Numbered from the stretch's first letter, positions 8,419-16,497 are shown. The stretch is DNA of 64,000 nucleotides from Rhodobacteraceae bacterium QY30 (GCA_002356635.1 CP023454.1:2092501-2156500), one strand, 5' to 3'. Numbers and translations are program-made. Notes: generated by a model not told the origin, from the sequence alone.

Positions 8419-9309
8419 TCACCTCTGCACCTTGCGGCTGCGCCGCCGTTCCAGGAAGTCGGAAATGCCGGATGGCATCACAAGAAGCGCGACAAATGCT
8501 GCGGCGAACAGCGAGACATAGCCCAGATACTGATTGACCATGACCGAGAGGAGAGTCTGCACACCCGACAGATAGCCCGCGGCGACTGCCAGGCCGACAA
8601 GTGCGTTCGCCCCGCCCCCCAGAACGACCGTGATGAAAGCCACTGCGGTGTATCCCTGCCCGAAGAAGGGCGAAACCGCCGTCGTCATGGCCAGCATTCC
8701 GCCGGCGACACCGCCCAGCGCGGCGCCGATGGCGAAGGTCGTTGTGTAGATCCACCGCGTATCAATGCCCAGCGCCGCTGCCATGCGGGGGTTTTCGATC
8801 GTCGCCTGCGCCTGGTTGCCGAAGCGGGTCCAGCGCAGAAGGATCCAGATGCCAGCCATCAGCAGGACGGCAACGACGGTCATTGCCATACGGTAGACTC
8901 CGAAGGAGAAGCCTCCAACCGAGAACGAACCGAGCGGCGTGGGCATGTTCAGCGTCGATGGACCGAGGATAAGAAGCGCGCCCTGGCTCAGGACCAGGCT
9001 CAGCCCCCAAGTAACCACAAGCGAAGATAACAGCTGATTGTAGAAATGCCGGACAATCAGCAGCTCCATCACTATACCCGCCAGCCCGGCTGCAATCCCT
9101 GCGCAAAGGACGGCAAGAGGGATCGGCAGGCCGGCGTGATAAGAATAGGTGGCGACATAGGCGCCGATCATCATCAACTCGCCATGCGCCATGTTAATGA
9201 CCCCCATCATTCCGTAGATCAGGATCAGGCCCAGCGCCGCGAGGATCAGGAATGTGGCGTTGTCGAAGTACTGGTAGAGATAGCTGGTCAACTGCCCTGC
9301 CAAGTCCAT
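8419..9309 (-). CDS. Branched-chain/urea-type ABC importer permease, UrtB/LivH-like
   Basis: Inner-membrane permease of 296 aa. It begins MDLAGQLTSYLYQ and runs into LGLILIYGMMGVINMAHGELMMIGAYVA; GVINMAHGE is the LivH/UrtB signature. About eight membrane segments follow. The start at 9309 was chosen over upstream in-frame codons because the family begins shortly before the first helix. The second gene of the operon, it is separated from the binding-protein gene by a short hairpin (9328-9355). Confidence 0.85.
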   Translation of the reverse strand: MDLAGQLTSYLYQYFDNATFLILAALGLILIYGMMGVINMAHGELMMIGAYVATYSYHAGLPIPLAVLCAGIAAGLAGIVMELLIVRHFYNQLLSSLVVTWGLSLVLSQGALLILGPSTLNMPTPLGSFSVGGFSFGVYRMAMTVVAVLLMAGIWILLRWTRFGNQAQATIENPRMAAALGIDTRWIYTTTFAIGAALGGVAGGMLAMTTAVSPFFGQGYTAVAFITVVLGGGANALVGLAVAAGYLSGVQTLLSVMVNQYLGYVSLFAAAFVALLVMPSGISDFLERRRSRKVQR

Positions 9310-9327
9310 GCGTTTTCTCCGCTTGGG

Positions 9328-9355
9328 GTCGCTGCCGCCAAGGGGCAGCAGCGAC
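9328..9355 (-). promoter_or_regulatory. Intercistronic hairpin between binding-protein and permease genes
   Basis: GTCGCTGCC pairs with GGCAGC(AGC)GAC around a short loop, directly after the binding-protein stop on the minus strand. Such hairpins commonly protect the binding-protein message or partly terminate transcription, so that more binding protein than permease is made. The role is inferred. Confidence 0.45.
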
Positions 9356-9370
9356 GTTGTCGTGCCAGTA

Positions 9371-10639
9371 TTACTTGAAGAACGCCGCCCAGGCCGCGTT
9401 GTCCGGCGGCAGGAAGGCACGACCCGGCGCTTCCTTGGTCATGTCGATGCCGATGTCCTTGAGGAAGGCGGGCTCGGTCAGACCAAGATCCTTGATGAGT
9501 TCCAGACTATGGTCGTCCTTGACCTTGAACAGGTAGGTGTTCATCGCAGCATGGTGCTGAGTGCCGCGCAGGGTCCAGGGTCCGCCTGGCGCATCGGGCA
9601 CCGAAATGTCGCCTTCAAGAGCTTGAATCACGGCTTCTGTTTCGGTCGTTTCGGCCTTGGCCCAGGCTGCTGCCATCGCCTTGACCGCGACGTAGCCGAA
9701 GGCCGCGTGTTCGTTGACATAGGGGATGTCTGGATGCAGCGCGCGGATCTTCTTGACGAATTCTTCGCTGGCGGCGCCGGGCACGTCCTCGATATATGCG
9801 GGCGGGACGTACATGTTGGCCAGCGAGGGTGGCGCAAAGCGTTTGTGCTCATAGCCGTCCGAAATGGTAACATTCGACCAGGCGGGGGTCTTCAGGCCCG
9901 CTGCCGCTGCTTGCTGGTAGAACTGTGCATGTGCGGCGCCGACAAGGCAGTGAACCTGAAAGTCCGGCTTGATACCCTGGATCTTGTCGATGGTGGCCTG
10001 CCATTGCGACACGCCGAACGGGAAGTATTCCTCCATCTCAATCTTGCCGCCGTGAAGGCCGGCCGCTGCGCGGACCCACTGCCCGATCGCGCGGCAGAAA
10101 TTGTAGTCCGCTCCGATGAACACCATCCTCGGTCCGAGCGTCTCGATCATCTGCTTGATCGCGGGAACGACCTGCTGTTCGGGGGTAGGACCCGAGAAGA
10201 ATGAATAGTGATCGGCGATACCGCCTTCGCCCTGATTGTTGTGCCAGAAGATGACCTTGTTCCGAACAACCTCCTGCCGCGCGGCCTCGCGCTCGGCCCC
10301 GGTATAGCCTGCCATAACGACATCGGCCTCGTCGTCGAAGACGCACCGCTGCGCCATTTGCTGGTAGCGGGCGACGTCCGACTGGCCGTCATACTGGACA
10401 AGCTTGATCAGTTTCTTTCCGCCATCCACCTCGATGCCGCCGGCATCGTTGATTTCCTTCACGGCCAGTTCATAGCCGTAGGTCTTGGGTGTCGACATGA
10501 TCGAAAAGTCACCGGAAAGATCATCGACGGCGCACAGAATGATCTGGTCCTTGGCGGCAGCGGGCAGCGCCATGAGCGCAAGTCCGATTATTGCCGCCGG
10601 CAGACGCAGCGCCCGCGCGGAGGTTGTCAGAATGGTCAT
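9371..10639 (-). CDS. ABC importer substrate-binding protein, UrtA/amide-binding type
   Basis: Periplasmic binding protein, 422 aa. A cleavable signal peptide is visible (LRLPAAIIGLALMALPAAAKD, with AAA-K as the likely cut), followed by a Peripla_BP_6 fold (IILCAVDDLSGDFS, VVMAGYTGAEREAARQEVV). The gene order binding protein, two permeases, two ATPases is that of urtABCDE, and a urease operon lies 7 kb away, so urea or a short-chain amide is the likeliest ligand. Branched-chain amino acids cannot be excluded from sequence alone. AGGGA 6-10 bases before the ATG supports the start. First gene of its operon. Confidence 0.8.
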   Translation of the reverse strand: MTILTTSARALRLPAAIIGLALMALPAAAKDQIILCAVDDLSGDFSIMSTPKTYGYELAVKEINDAGGIEVDGGKKLIKLVQYDGQSDVARYQQMAQRCVFDDEADVVMAGYTGAEREAARQEVVRNKVIFWHNNQGEGGIADHYSFFSGPTPEQQVVPAIKQMIETLGPRMVFIGADYNFCRAIGQWVRAAAGLHGGKIEMEEYFPFGVSQWQATIDKIQGIKPDFQVHCLVGAAHAQFYQQAAAAGLKTPAWSNVTISDGYEHKRFAPPSLANMYVPPAYIEDVPGAASEEFVKKIRALHPDIPYVNEHAAFGYVAVKAMAAAWAKAETTETEAVIQALEGDISVPDAPGGPWTLRGTQHHAAMNTYLFKVKDDHSLELIKDLGLTEPAFLKDIGIDMTKEAPGRAFLPPDNAAWAAFFK

Positions 10640-10724
10640 GTTGGTCCCTGTCTGTTCTTGGTTGTTGGGCAGCCGTGTATCTGGCTACCCCCGAACGTTA
10701 CGGGCGGGATGACAAACGCATAAG

Positions 10725-10740
10725 TTCCCCGTTTGGGGAA
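10725..10740. promoter_or_regulatory. Inverted repeat upstream of the importer operon
   Basis: TTCCCC-GTTT-GGGGAA lies 86 bases before the start codon of the binding protein. The position suits an operator, perhaps for the LuxR-type protein at the other end of the importer cluster, but this is conjecture. Confidence 0.3.
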
Positions 10741-10860
10741 GGTGGCCTAACGGTCTGAGATTCGACCGGGCCATCCTGGAGATCATCAAGACCAGGTGAC
10801 GTTGCCGCCTCCGGCTAATCCAGTTTGAGGTAGACTCTGGCCAACCGAAAGGACCAGAGA

Positions 10861-10989
10861 TGAAGCGCAGCAGGTTCACCGAAGACCAGATCATCGACAT
10901 TCTGAAAGAGCATGAGGCCGGGGTTTCCGTCGCCGACACCAAGCGAAGCAATTGCTCTGTCGGCTATTCGCCTTGGCTTCGGGGCTGAC
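10861..10989 (+). pseudogene. Relic of another IS3-family orfA (IS407-like N-terminus)
   Basis: An ATG at 10861 opens MKRSRFTEDQIIDILKEHEAG, the recognisable N-terminus of IS3-family (IS407/IS51-type) OrfA proteins. The similarity breaks off after about 27 codons and the frame reaches TGA at 10987-10989. The element is therefore truncated. The 220 bases upstream probably include its left end. It is a different element from the TGTATTGACCC insertion sequence next door. Confidence 0.7.
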
Positions 10990-11127
10990 AGCGCCCTGTC
11001 CGATGCCGAAAGGGCAGCTAAACACGCGGCAGAAAATACGGAACGGCGGCGCCTAGCCGAACAGGAAGGCCGCGTCTGCTTCGATCTGTTCGCGACGTAT
11101 GTTGGCGACCTTTTCACCGGAAGCGAG
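10912..11127 (+). pseudogene. Unidentified coding fragment cut by the IS
   Basis: The frame from 10912 reads LSDAERAAKHAAENTERRRLAEQEGRVCFDLFATYVGDLFTG and runs straight into the IS end at 11128. The Ala/Glu/Arg-rich stretch followed by a V(C)F...YV block resembles the arm-binding N-terminus of some tyrosine integrases, but too little is left to be sure. It is probably a chopped gene rather than a functional one. Confidence 0.3.
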
Positions 11128-11176
11128 TGTATTGACCCAGTGAAAATCTGCTCATGCTACAAAGGAGACGGTAGCG

Positions 11177-11389
11177 ATGAGTTTGACGATGGACGACAGC
11201 ATCAAGCGGTGGACGGCCAAGCGTAAGACGGCGCTGGTCGTCGAGATCATCCAGGGCAAGACGACCGTGGCAGAGGCCAGTCGGGCCTATGACCTTTCGC
11301 CGTCCGAGATCGAAGGCTGGGTCGACGACGCCAAGCGCGGCATGGAGAATGCTCTGCGTGCGAACCCGCTTGAGATCCGCGTGTATTGA
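11177..11389 (+). pseudogene. OrfA of outer IS copy, truncated by nested insertion
   Basis: The first 68 codons of OrfA (identical to the intact copy, through ANPLEIR) read into the inner IS and stop after two foreign codons. The remainder of the gene resumes at 12595 after the CGCG duplication (frame reading EQYEKQLKELQEAYGEA). Functional OrfA can still come from the inner copy. Confidence 0.92.
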
Positions 11390-11430
11390 CCCAGTGAAAA
11401 TCTGCTCATGCTACAAAGGAGACGGTAGCG

Positions 11431-11748
11431 ATGAGTTTGACGATGGACGACAGCATCAAGCGGTGGACGGCCAAGCGTAAGACGGCGCTGGTCGTCGAGA
11501 TCATCCAGGGCAAGACGACCGTGGCAGAGGCCAGTCGGGCCTATGACCTTTCGCCGTCCGAGATCGAAGGCTGGGTCGACGACGCCAAGCGCGGCATGGA
11601 GAATGCTCTGCGTGCGAACCCGCTTGAGATCCGCGAGCAATACGAGAAGCAGCTGAAGGAGCTGCAGGAGGCCTATGGCGAGGCCATGTTGGAGCTGCGC
11701 GCCAGAAAAAAGCTGGCGGCCCTCATGGAGCGGGAGGACGACAAATGA
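11431..11748 (+). CDS. IS3-family transposase OrfA (inner copy)
   Basis: 105-aa helix-turn-helix protein identical to the OrfA at 4166-4483. The A6G slippery run is at 11706-11712. From there the -1 frame is open (AGGPHGAGGRQ) into the orfB start at 11745, so an OrfAB fusion transposase could be made by programmed frameshifting, as known for IS3 elements. AAAGGAG lies 9 bases before the ATG. Confidence 0.9.
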   Translation: MSLTMDDSIKRWTAKRKTALVVEIIQGKTTVAEASRAYDLSPSEIEGWVDDAKRGMENALRANPLEIREQYEKQLKELQEAYGEAMLELRARKKLAALMEREDDK

Positions 11749-12566
11749 TCCGGACGCTCCATGAGGGCCTTCTGGCGGACGGGATCGCGGTGCCTCTGAG
11801 CAAGCTTTGCGCCTGGTTCGGCGTGCCGCGGCGCACGGTCTATTACAAGCCGACCAAGGCCACCCCGAAGGTCGATCCGCGCTTCGCCGATCCGATCAAG
11901 GCGATGATCGAAAAGGAGCCTTCCTTCGGCTATCGCACGGTGGCCTGGCTTCTGGGCTTCAACAAGAACACCGTTCGGAGGATCTTCCAGATCAAGGGCT
12001 GGCAAGTCCGCAAGCGCCCGATCGGCATGCGGCCCCGGATCGAAGCGGTGCCCTCGGTCGCAACCGCCCCGAACGAACGCTGGTCCACCGACCTCTGCCG
12101 GGTCTGGTCCGGCCGCGACGGCTGGACCACGCTGGCCTTGGTGATCGACTGCCATACCCGCGAACTGTTGGGCTGGCATCTGTCGCGATCCGGCAAGGCC
12201 ACCACTGCCGCCAGCGCCTTGGAGCATGCCCTGATCAACCGGTTCGGCACCTTGGGAAAGGTCACGTCCGAGTTCCTTCTGAGGTCCGACAATGGCCTGG
12301 TCTTCACCAGCCGCCCCTACACCGCCCTGGTCAGGAGCTACGGCCTGAAGCAGGAGTTCATCACGCCACACTGCCCGCAGCAGAACGGCATGGTCGAGCG
12401 TGTGATCCGGACGATGAAAGAGCAGTGCATCCATCGCCAGCGCTTCGACAGCATCCAGCATGCGACCCGCGCCATCGGCGACTGGATCAGCTTCTACAAC
12501 CACCGCCGCCCACACCAGGCGCTGGACATGAAAACCCCCGCTGAGGCATTCGCTTTAGCAGCTTAA
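11745..12566 (+). CDS. IS3-family transposase OrfB (inner copy)
   Basis: 273-aa DDE transposase identical to the product at 3348-4169. The catalytic Asp, Asp and Glu are in STDLC, RSDNG and GMVERV respectively. It overlaps orfA by 4 bases. Intact, so the element is potentially active. Confidence 0.92.
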   Translation: MIRTLHEGLLADGIAVPLSKLCAWFGVPRRTVYYKPTKATPKVDPRFADPIKAMIEKEPSFGYRTVAWLLGFNKNTVRRIFQIKGWQVRKRPIGMRPRIEAVPSVATAPNERWSTDLCRVWSGRDGWTTLALVIDCHTRELLGWHLSRSGKATTAASALEHALINRFGTLGKVTSEFLLRSDNGLVFTSRPYTALVRSYGLKQEFITPHCPQQNGMVERVIRTMKEQCIHRQRFDSIQHATRAIGDWISFYNHRRPHQALDMKTPAEAFALAA

Positions 12567-12713
12567 CCTGTGCAGATTCCGCTGGGTCAATACACGCGAG
12601 CAATACGAGAAGCAGCTGAAGGAGCTGCAGGAGGCCTATGGCGAGGCCATGTTGGAGCTGCGCGCCAGAAAAAAGCTGGCGGCCCTCATGGAGCGGGAGG
12701 ACGACAAATGATC

Positions 12714-13529
12714 CGGACGCTCCATGAGGGCCTTCTGGCGGACGGGATCGCGGTGCCTCTGAGCAAGCTTTGCGCCTGGTTCGGCGTGCCGCGGCGCACG
12801 GTCTATTACAAGCCGACCAAGGCCACCCCGAAGGTCGATCCGCGCTTCGCCGATCCGATCAAGGCGATGATCGAAAAGGAGCCTTCCTTCGGCTATCGCA
12901 CGGTGGCCTGGCTTCTGGGCTTCAACAAGAACACCGTTCGGAGGATCTTCCAGATCAAGGGCTGGCAAGTCCGCAAGCGCCCGATCGGCATGCGGCCCCG
13001 GATCGAAGCGGTGCCCTCGGTCGCAACCGCCCCGAACGAACGCTGGTCCACCGACCTCTGCCGGGTCTGGTCCGGCCGCGACGGCTGGACCACGCTGGCC
13101 TTGGTGATCGACTGCCATACCCGCGAACTGTTGGGCTGGCATCTGTCGCGATCCGGCAAGGCCACCACTGCCGCCAGCGCCTTGGAGCATGCCCTGATCA
13201 ACCGGTTCGGCACCTTGGGAAAGGTCACGTCCGAGTTCCTTCTGAGGTCCGACAATGGCCTGGTCTTCACCAGCCGCCCCTACACCGCCCTGGTCAGGAG
13301 CTACGGCCTGAAGCAGGAGTTCATCACGCCACACTGCCCGCAGCAGAACGGCATGGTCGAGCGTGTGATCCGGACGATGAAAGAGCAGTGCATCCATCGC
13401 CAGCGCTTCGACAGCATCCAGCATGCGACCCGCGCCATCGGCGACTGGATCAGCTTCTACAACCACCGCCGCCCACACCAGGCGCTGGACATGAAAACCC
13501 CCGCTGAGGCATTCGCTTTAGCAGCTTAA
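12714..13529 (+). CDS. IS3-family transposase OrfB (outer copy)
   Basis: From the in-frame Met of MIRTLHEGL the 271 or so residues match the other OrfB copies. The frame is open further upstream through the remaining outer orfA tail in the frameshifted phase (from 12570), which is an artefact of the nested insertion. The coding region is intact, but its own orfA has been split, so it would depend on the neighbouring copies for OrfA. Confidence 0.88.
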   Translation, partial: RTLHEGLLADGIAVPLSKLCAWFGVPRRTVYYKPTKATPKVDPRFADPIKAMIEKEPSFGYRTVAWLLGFNKNTVRRIFQIKGWQVRKRPIGMRPRIEAVPSVATAPNERWSTDLCRVWSGRDGWTTLALVIDCHTRELLGWHLSRSGKATTAASALEHALINRFGTLGKVTSEFLLRSDNGLVFTSRPYTALVRSYGLKQEFITPHCPQQNGMVERVIRTMKEQCIHRQRFDSIQHATRAIGDWISFYNHRRPHQALDMKTPAEAFALAA

Positions 13530-13623
13530 CCTGTGCAGATTCCGCTGGGTCAATACAAGCATGGGTATTCAAGGCATATCCACCGCAAGCATCATCACTG
13601 AACGACGATCCACGCCCCGTAGG

Positions 13624-13646
13624 CACCTTGTCCGCTGGACAAGGTG
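13624..13646 (-). terminator. Perfect 10-bp hairpin downstream of the TMADH operon
   Basis: CACCTTGTCC-GCT-GGACAAGGTG is a perfect inverted repeat 92 bases beyond the stop of the last minus-strand gene of the trimethylamine operon (13738). There is no T-run, so it is a possible Rho-assisted terminator or 3'-end stabiliser. Confidence 0.4.
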
Positions 13647-13737
13647 AGCCGCCAGTTCTGGGTGCCTTCTCCAAACATCTCCCGGGTAAGTCTGCCGATT
13701 TTAACGGAGGTCTCGCGGATCGCCGGTTGGCGCGTCG

Positions 13738-13851
13738 TCAGATCTTCGTGACGAAGGTTCTCGCGTTATAAAGCGCGATCAGCGGCAGTCCAATGCAGAC
13801 GACCGTTGCGGCAATAACCCCGTTCATCCCCCAAGCAAAAAATTCAACCAT
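13738..13851 (-). CDS. 37-aa single-span membrane protein
   Basis: The short frame reads MVEFFAWGMNGVIAATVVCIG, then LPLIALYNARTFVTKI and TGA. There is one hydrophobic helix of about 20 residues and a basic end. Its ATG shares the A of the preceding gene's TGA (TGATG), so it is almost certainly translated by coupling from the end of the operon. No family recognised. Its place next to a DMT-type transporter suggests a small accessory subunit or stabiliser of that transporter (inference). A 10-bp hairpin follows downstream. Confidence 0.6.
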   Translation of the reverse strand: MVEFFAWGMNGVIAATVVCIGLPLIALYNARTFVTKI

Positions 13852-14147
13852 CACGCATTCTCCATCAAGCCAGTTTGACGCATACGCTCACGGCCGAAGT
13901 TGTTCAGCCGATAGCGGTTCAGAAGTTTCTCCGAGCCCTTGGGGCTCTTGGGATCGAGGTGCGATTCCAGATGATCGATAAGACCCCCGGCATGCAGGTC
14001 GGTCAGTGTCATGCGAATGGTACCTGTCCAGTAAGCACCCTTCAGCGCGTATTCTTTCAGGATGACCTCGCTGATTTCGTGATCCCACAAGACATTGCTG
14101 CGTTCCAACAACTGCAGGATGCGGCCTTTGATGTGTATTTTCGGCAT
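13851..14147 (-). CDS. 98-aa winged-helix-like protein of unknown function
   Basis: No family name recognised. The sequence (RILQLLERSNVLWDHEIS, TIRMTLTDLHAGGLI) has the helix-turn-helix and wing pattern of small winged-helix proteins such as PadR/MarR-like folds. The charged segment HLDPKSPKGSEKLL may form the wing. The gene sits between the DMT-type transporter (its ATG at 14147 touches that gene's stop) and the 37-aa membrane protein (one-base overlap). It is therefore co-expressed with the trimethylamine operon, and could regulate it or be a structural partner. Confidence 0.7.
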   Translation of the reverse strand: MPKIHIKGRILQLLERSNVLWDHEISEVILKEYALKGAYWTGTIRMTLTDLHAGGLIDHLESHLDPKSPKGSEKLLNRYRLNNFGRERMRQTGLMENA

Positions 14148-15259
14148 TAGTCAGCCCTTTCCACTGCGCGAATGACCTCAAGCACGCCACGGCCTTCGGT
14201 GAACAGAATGAAGCTGCCGATCACGGCAACGGTTGCGCCCACTGCGAACCAGATGTCGGGGGTCAGTCCGCCGAAGATCCACAGATAGACAAGCGACATC
14301 GGGCCATAAAGCGCCGCGATGGCCTGGCCCCGACCGACACCGATCAAGGGGAACGACTTGTACCAGGACACGTAACAGAAGGCGAAGGTCATGCCCATCA
14401 GCACCAGCATGTGCCAGACGCCCGTCTGCGCCAGAGCCGTGCCCATGGCTGTCCAGAACGCATCGCCGGCAAGCATCCAGGCAACCGGCACACCGACTGC
14501 GACCCAGATCAGGAGCTCAGCCGTGAAGCGCAAGGTCAGTCCAACGTCCGGGTCGCTGACGTCCAGCGCACGGCCAGCGACGGCGCCTTCAAGGCCCCAG
14601 CCGATGAAAGCCATCGCTCCGCCGACGTAACCGATCCAGCGGCTGCTGTTTCCTTCAGCGCCCAGATCGCTGATCAGGCCGGGCAGGAAAATGAGAACCG
14701 CGCCGGTGACCAGAACCAGAAGCCCCAGTGCGGCCCGTGCCGTGATCCGTTCATTATACCACAGGCGCGCCAGCATGGCCCCAACAAGCGGGTAAAGCAG
14801 GCCCGCGACGGCGGCAAAGCCCGGCCCGACATAGACCATCGCCACGTAGGTACCGAAAATGGCAAGCCCGCCCGACATTCCGGCCGGCAGATACCACAGC
14901 GAGATTTTGGGCTGACGCAATGTGCGGAAGTATTCGCCGGTCTTGCCAAGCGTTCCGACCCACACAAACATGAAGAACAGCACCGCGATCGCGTTCAGGA
15001 AAGCAACGACCATAGCGGCAAGAAGGTTGCCCGCGTTTCCGCCCTTGGCCAGATCAACAAAGGGCTGTTCGTAGTAAACCGCGTAGCCCGGTACATACCA
15101 GGCCGCCCAAAGGACCGCGCACCAGAACGCCCAGATGAAGCCCCAGCGGACCTGATAATTCCGGCTCTTTGCCCTCAGAGCCTTGAGTTCGGCAAGATCG
15201 ACGCCGCTGTGACCGTGTGTTGCGTCTATGTCTGTCATTCGGCCCTCCCCAGTTGACAT
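14147..15259 (-). CDS. DMT/EamA-type inner-membrane transporter
   Basis: 370 aa with about ten hydrophobic segments (for example GFIWAFWCAVLWAAWYVPGY, AGNLLAAMVVAFLNAIAVLFFMFVW and LLYPLVGAMLARLWYNE). The two-fold repeated layout, the GLLYPLVGAMLARL block and the late GAVLIFLPG helix are typical of the drug/metabolite transporter superfamily. Substrate unknown; being embedded in the trimethylamine operon, it may import the methylated amine or export methylamine or another product. The start could be the ATG at 15259 or the one at MTDIDATHG (15238). A GC-rich hairpin (15301-15325) separates it from the GcvT-like gene. Confidence 0.78.
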   Translation of the reverse strand: MSTGEGRMTDIDATHGHSGVDLAELKALRAKSRNYQVRWGFIWAFWCAVLWAAWYVPGYAVYYEQPFVDLAKGGNAGNLLAAMVVAFLNAIAVLFFMFVWVGTLGKTGEYFRTLRQPKISLWYLPAGMSGGLAIFGTYVAMVYVGPGFAAVAGLLYPLVGAMLARLWYNERITARAALGLLVLVTGAVLIFLPGLISDLGAEGNSSRWIGYVGGAMAFIGWGLEGAVAGRALDVSDPDVGLTLRFTAELLIWVAVGVPVAWMLAGDAFWTAMGTALAQTGVWHMLVLMGMTFAFCYVSWYKSFPLIGVGRGQAIAALYGPMSLVYLWIFGGLTPDIWFAVGATVAVIGSFILFTEGRGVLEVIRAVERAD

Positions 15260-15300
15260 GTTTTAGCGGCCAAGCCGCAGTTTTTAGACATTATTAATTA

Positions 15301-15325
15301 CGGCGCGGCAGCCTCGGCCGCGCCG
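15301..15325 (-). promoter_or_regulatory. Intercistronic hairpin followed by an AT tract
   Basis: CGGCGCGGC and GCCGCGCCG form a 9-bp stem between the GcvT-like gene and the transporter gene. On the minus strand it is followed by TAATTAATAATG. It could partly terminate transcription or set an mRNA processing end. Confidence 0.45.
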
Positions 15326-15343
15326 CAGAGCTTATTTCGCGCC

Positions 15344-16441
15344 TTAGCTGTGGGTGCGCGACTTGTTCGGATCGAAGAACGGCACGGCGTCGACCGTCAC
15401 GTCCACGCCAGTCTGGGGATCGCCCGCCTTCAGAACCGTCCCTTCGGTGATCGTCGGATCAAGGTGCACCAGGGCCAGCGATTTCTTCATCCGATGCGAA
15501 TAGCCGGGGCTGTTGATGATGCCCACATCCTTGCCGTTCAGATAAAGCTTGGCGCCGCCTTCCAGCGGCTCGCTCACTGCGCTGGTGGAAATGCCACCGA
15601 ACTTGACCTTTTCCTTGCCTTCCTTGGCCATCAGCGCCTCGCGACCCATGAAGTCACCCTTCTTGCGCGAAATGGTCCAGCCCAGACCAACCTCCCAGGG
15701 GGTGGTTTCCTCGCTCATGTCGTAGGGGTAGAACAGCAGGCCGGCTTCGATACGGATCTTGTCGAGGCAGTTGAACGAGCAGGCCATTATGCCGTCCTTT
15801 TCGCCTTCGCCCAGGATACTGGTCCAGAGATGAACGACGTCCTTGCGGTCGACGAAGATTTCATAGCCGCGTTCGCCTGAATAGCCGGTGCGCGAGATGA
15901 TCACCTTGCGGTCGAACAGCGTCGTTTCGACCTGATGGAAATAGGCAATGCTGTCGATGTCGGCGGGGGAGAACCGCTGAAGGAACGGCAGCGCCTTCTG
16001 GCCTTGCAGTGACAGGTCATGCAGATCGTCGTCGAAACGAACGTCGACATTGCGGCCTTTGGCAGCTTCCTGAAGTCGCGACAGGCTTTGGCCGGCACCG
16101 TGGACATAAAGGTATTTGTTGTCGTCGATGTGGAAGATGATGTTGTCGTCGCAGATCGTGCCTTCGTCGGTCAGCAGGGGGTTGTAGGCCGACTTGCCCT
16201 TGTAGATCCGGCTCATGTCCCGGGTCGCGACATGGTCGATCAACGCCGAAGCGTCAGGTCCGGTGATCCAGATCTTCTTCAGGCCCGATACGTCGAACAG
16301 ACCCGCAGTCTCGCGGACGGCATCATGCTCCTTTTCAGCGGACGTCCCATAGCTCCAGGCGACGTCCATCTCGTTCCAGTCGCCAAGGCCCGCTCCAAGT
16401 TTCTTATGCTCGTTCTCGAGTTCCGATACGCGTTTGTTCAT
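15344..16441 (-). CDS. GcvT-family (aminomethyltransferase-like) protein 1
   Basis: 365-aa homologue of the glycine-cleavage T-protein, DmdA and the C1-accepting domain of sarcosine/dimethylglycine dehydrogenases, all of which use tetrahydrofolate. The N-terminal T-protein domain has GLFDVSGLKKIWITGPDA and DEGTICDDNIIFHI; CDD corresponds to the family's conserved Asp region. It then has ISRTGYSGERGYEIFV and a C-terminal T-barrel (GDFMGREALM). It lies in the operon with a trimethylamine dehydrogenase and EtfAB, so it probably condenses the methyl-derived formaldehyde or iminium with tetrahydrofolate to give 5,10-methylene-THF (inference). A paralogue of identical length follows the second dehydrogenase. 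Confidence 0.85.
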   Translation of the reverse strand: MNKRVSELENEHKKLGAGLGDWNEMDVAWSYGTSAEKEHDAVRETAGLFDVSGLKKIWITGPDASALIDHVATRDMSRIYKGKSAYNPLLTDEGTICDDNIIFHIDDNKYLYVHGAGQSLSRLQEAAKGRNVDVRFDDDLHDLSLQGQKALPFLQRFSPADIDSIAYFHQVETTLFDRKVIISRTGYSGERGYEIFVDRKDVVHLWTSILGEGEKDGIMACSFNCLDKIRIEAGLLFYPYDMSEETTPWEVGLGWTISRKKGDFMGREALMAKEGKEKVKFGGISTSAVSEPLEGGAKLYLNGKDVGIINSPGYSHRMKKSLALVHLDPTITEGTVLKAGDPQTGVDVTVDAVPFFDPNKSRTHS

Positions 16442-16470
16442 GTCTTGTCCTTTTCTTCAGAGAAGTATGT

Positions 16471-16497
16471 GCGGCCACCGTCTGGCACGGCGACCGC
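16471..16497 (-). promoter_or_regulatory. Intercistronic hairpin after etfA
   Basis: On the minus strand GCGGTCGCCGT pairs with ACGGTGGCCGC (11 bp, two G-U pairs) around GCCAG, 11 bases past the etfA stop. It is one of several hairpins that punctuate this operon. Confidence 0.45.

Larger units (their letters stand above)
11382..12594 (+). mobile_element. IS3-family element, copy 3 (inner, complete, 1213 bp)
   Basis: Full-length element with the same ends as copy 1 (TGTATTGACCC...GGGTCAATACA), in the plus orientation and bounded by the direct repeat CGCG. It carries intact orfA and orfB. The absence of visible differences from copies 1 and 2 indicates very recent transposition or gene conversion. 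Because it lies inside the same element, this insertion is later than that of copy 2. Confidence 0.95.
11128..13557 (+). mobile_element. IS3-family element, copy 2 (outer), interrupted by copy 3
   Basis: The outer element starts TGTATTGACCCAGTG at 11128 and ends CTGGGTCAATACA at 13557. It is interrupted inside orfA by a second complete copy at 11382-12594, flanked by the 4-bp target duplication CGCG (11378-11381 and 12595-12598). Removing the inner copy and one CGCG restores a 1213-bp element, the same length as the other copies. The outer orfB (from 12714) is intact; the outer orfA is split. The tetranucleotides outside the outer element (CGAG, AGCA) do not match. Confidence 0.95.

Noticed and set aside
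10901-11170. Functional integrase gene before the outer IS
   Set aside because: The coding fragment is short, has no catalytic part and is truncated by the IS; reported only as a possible relic.
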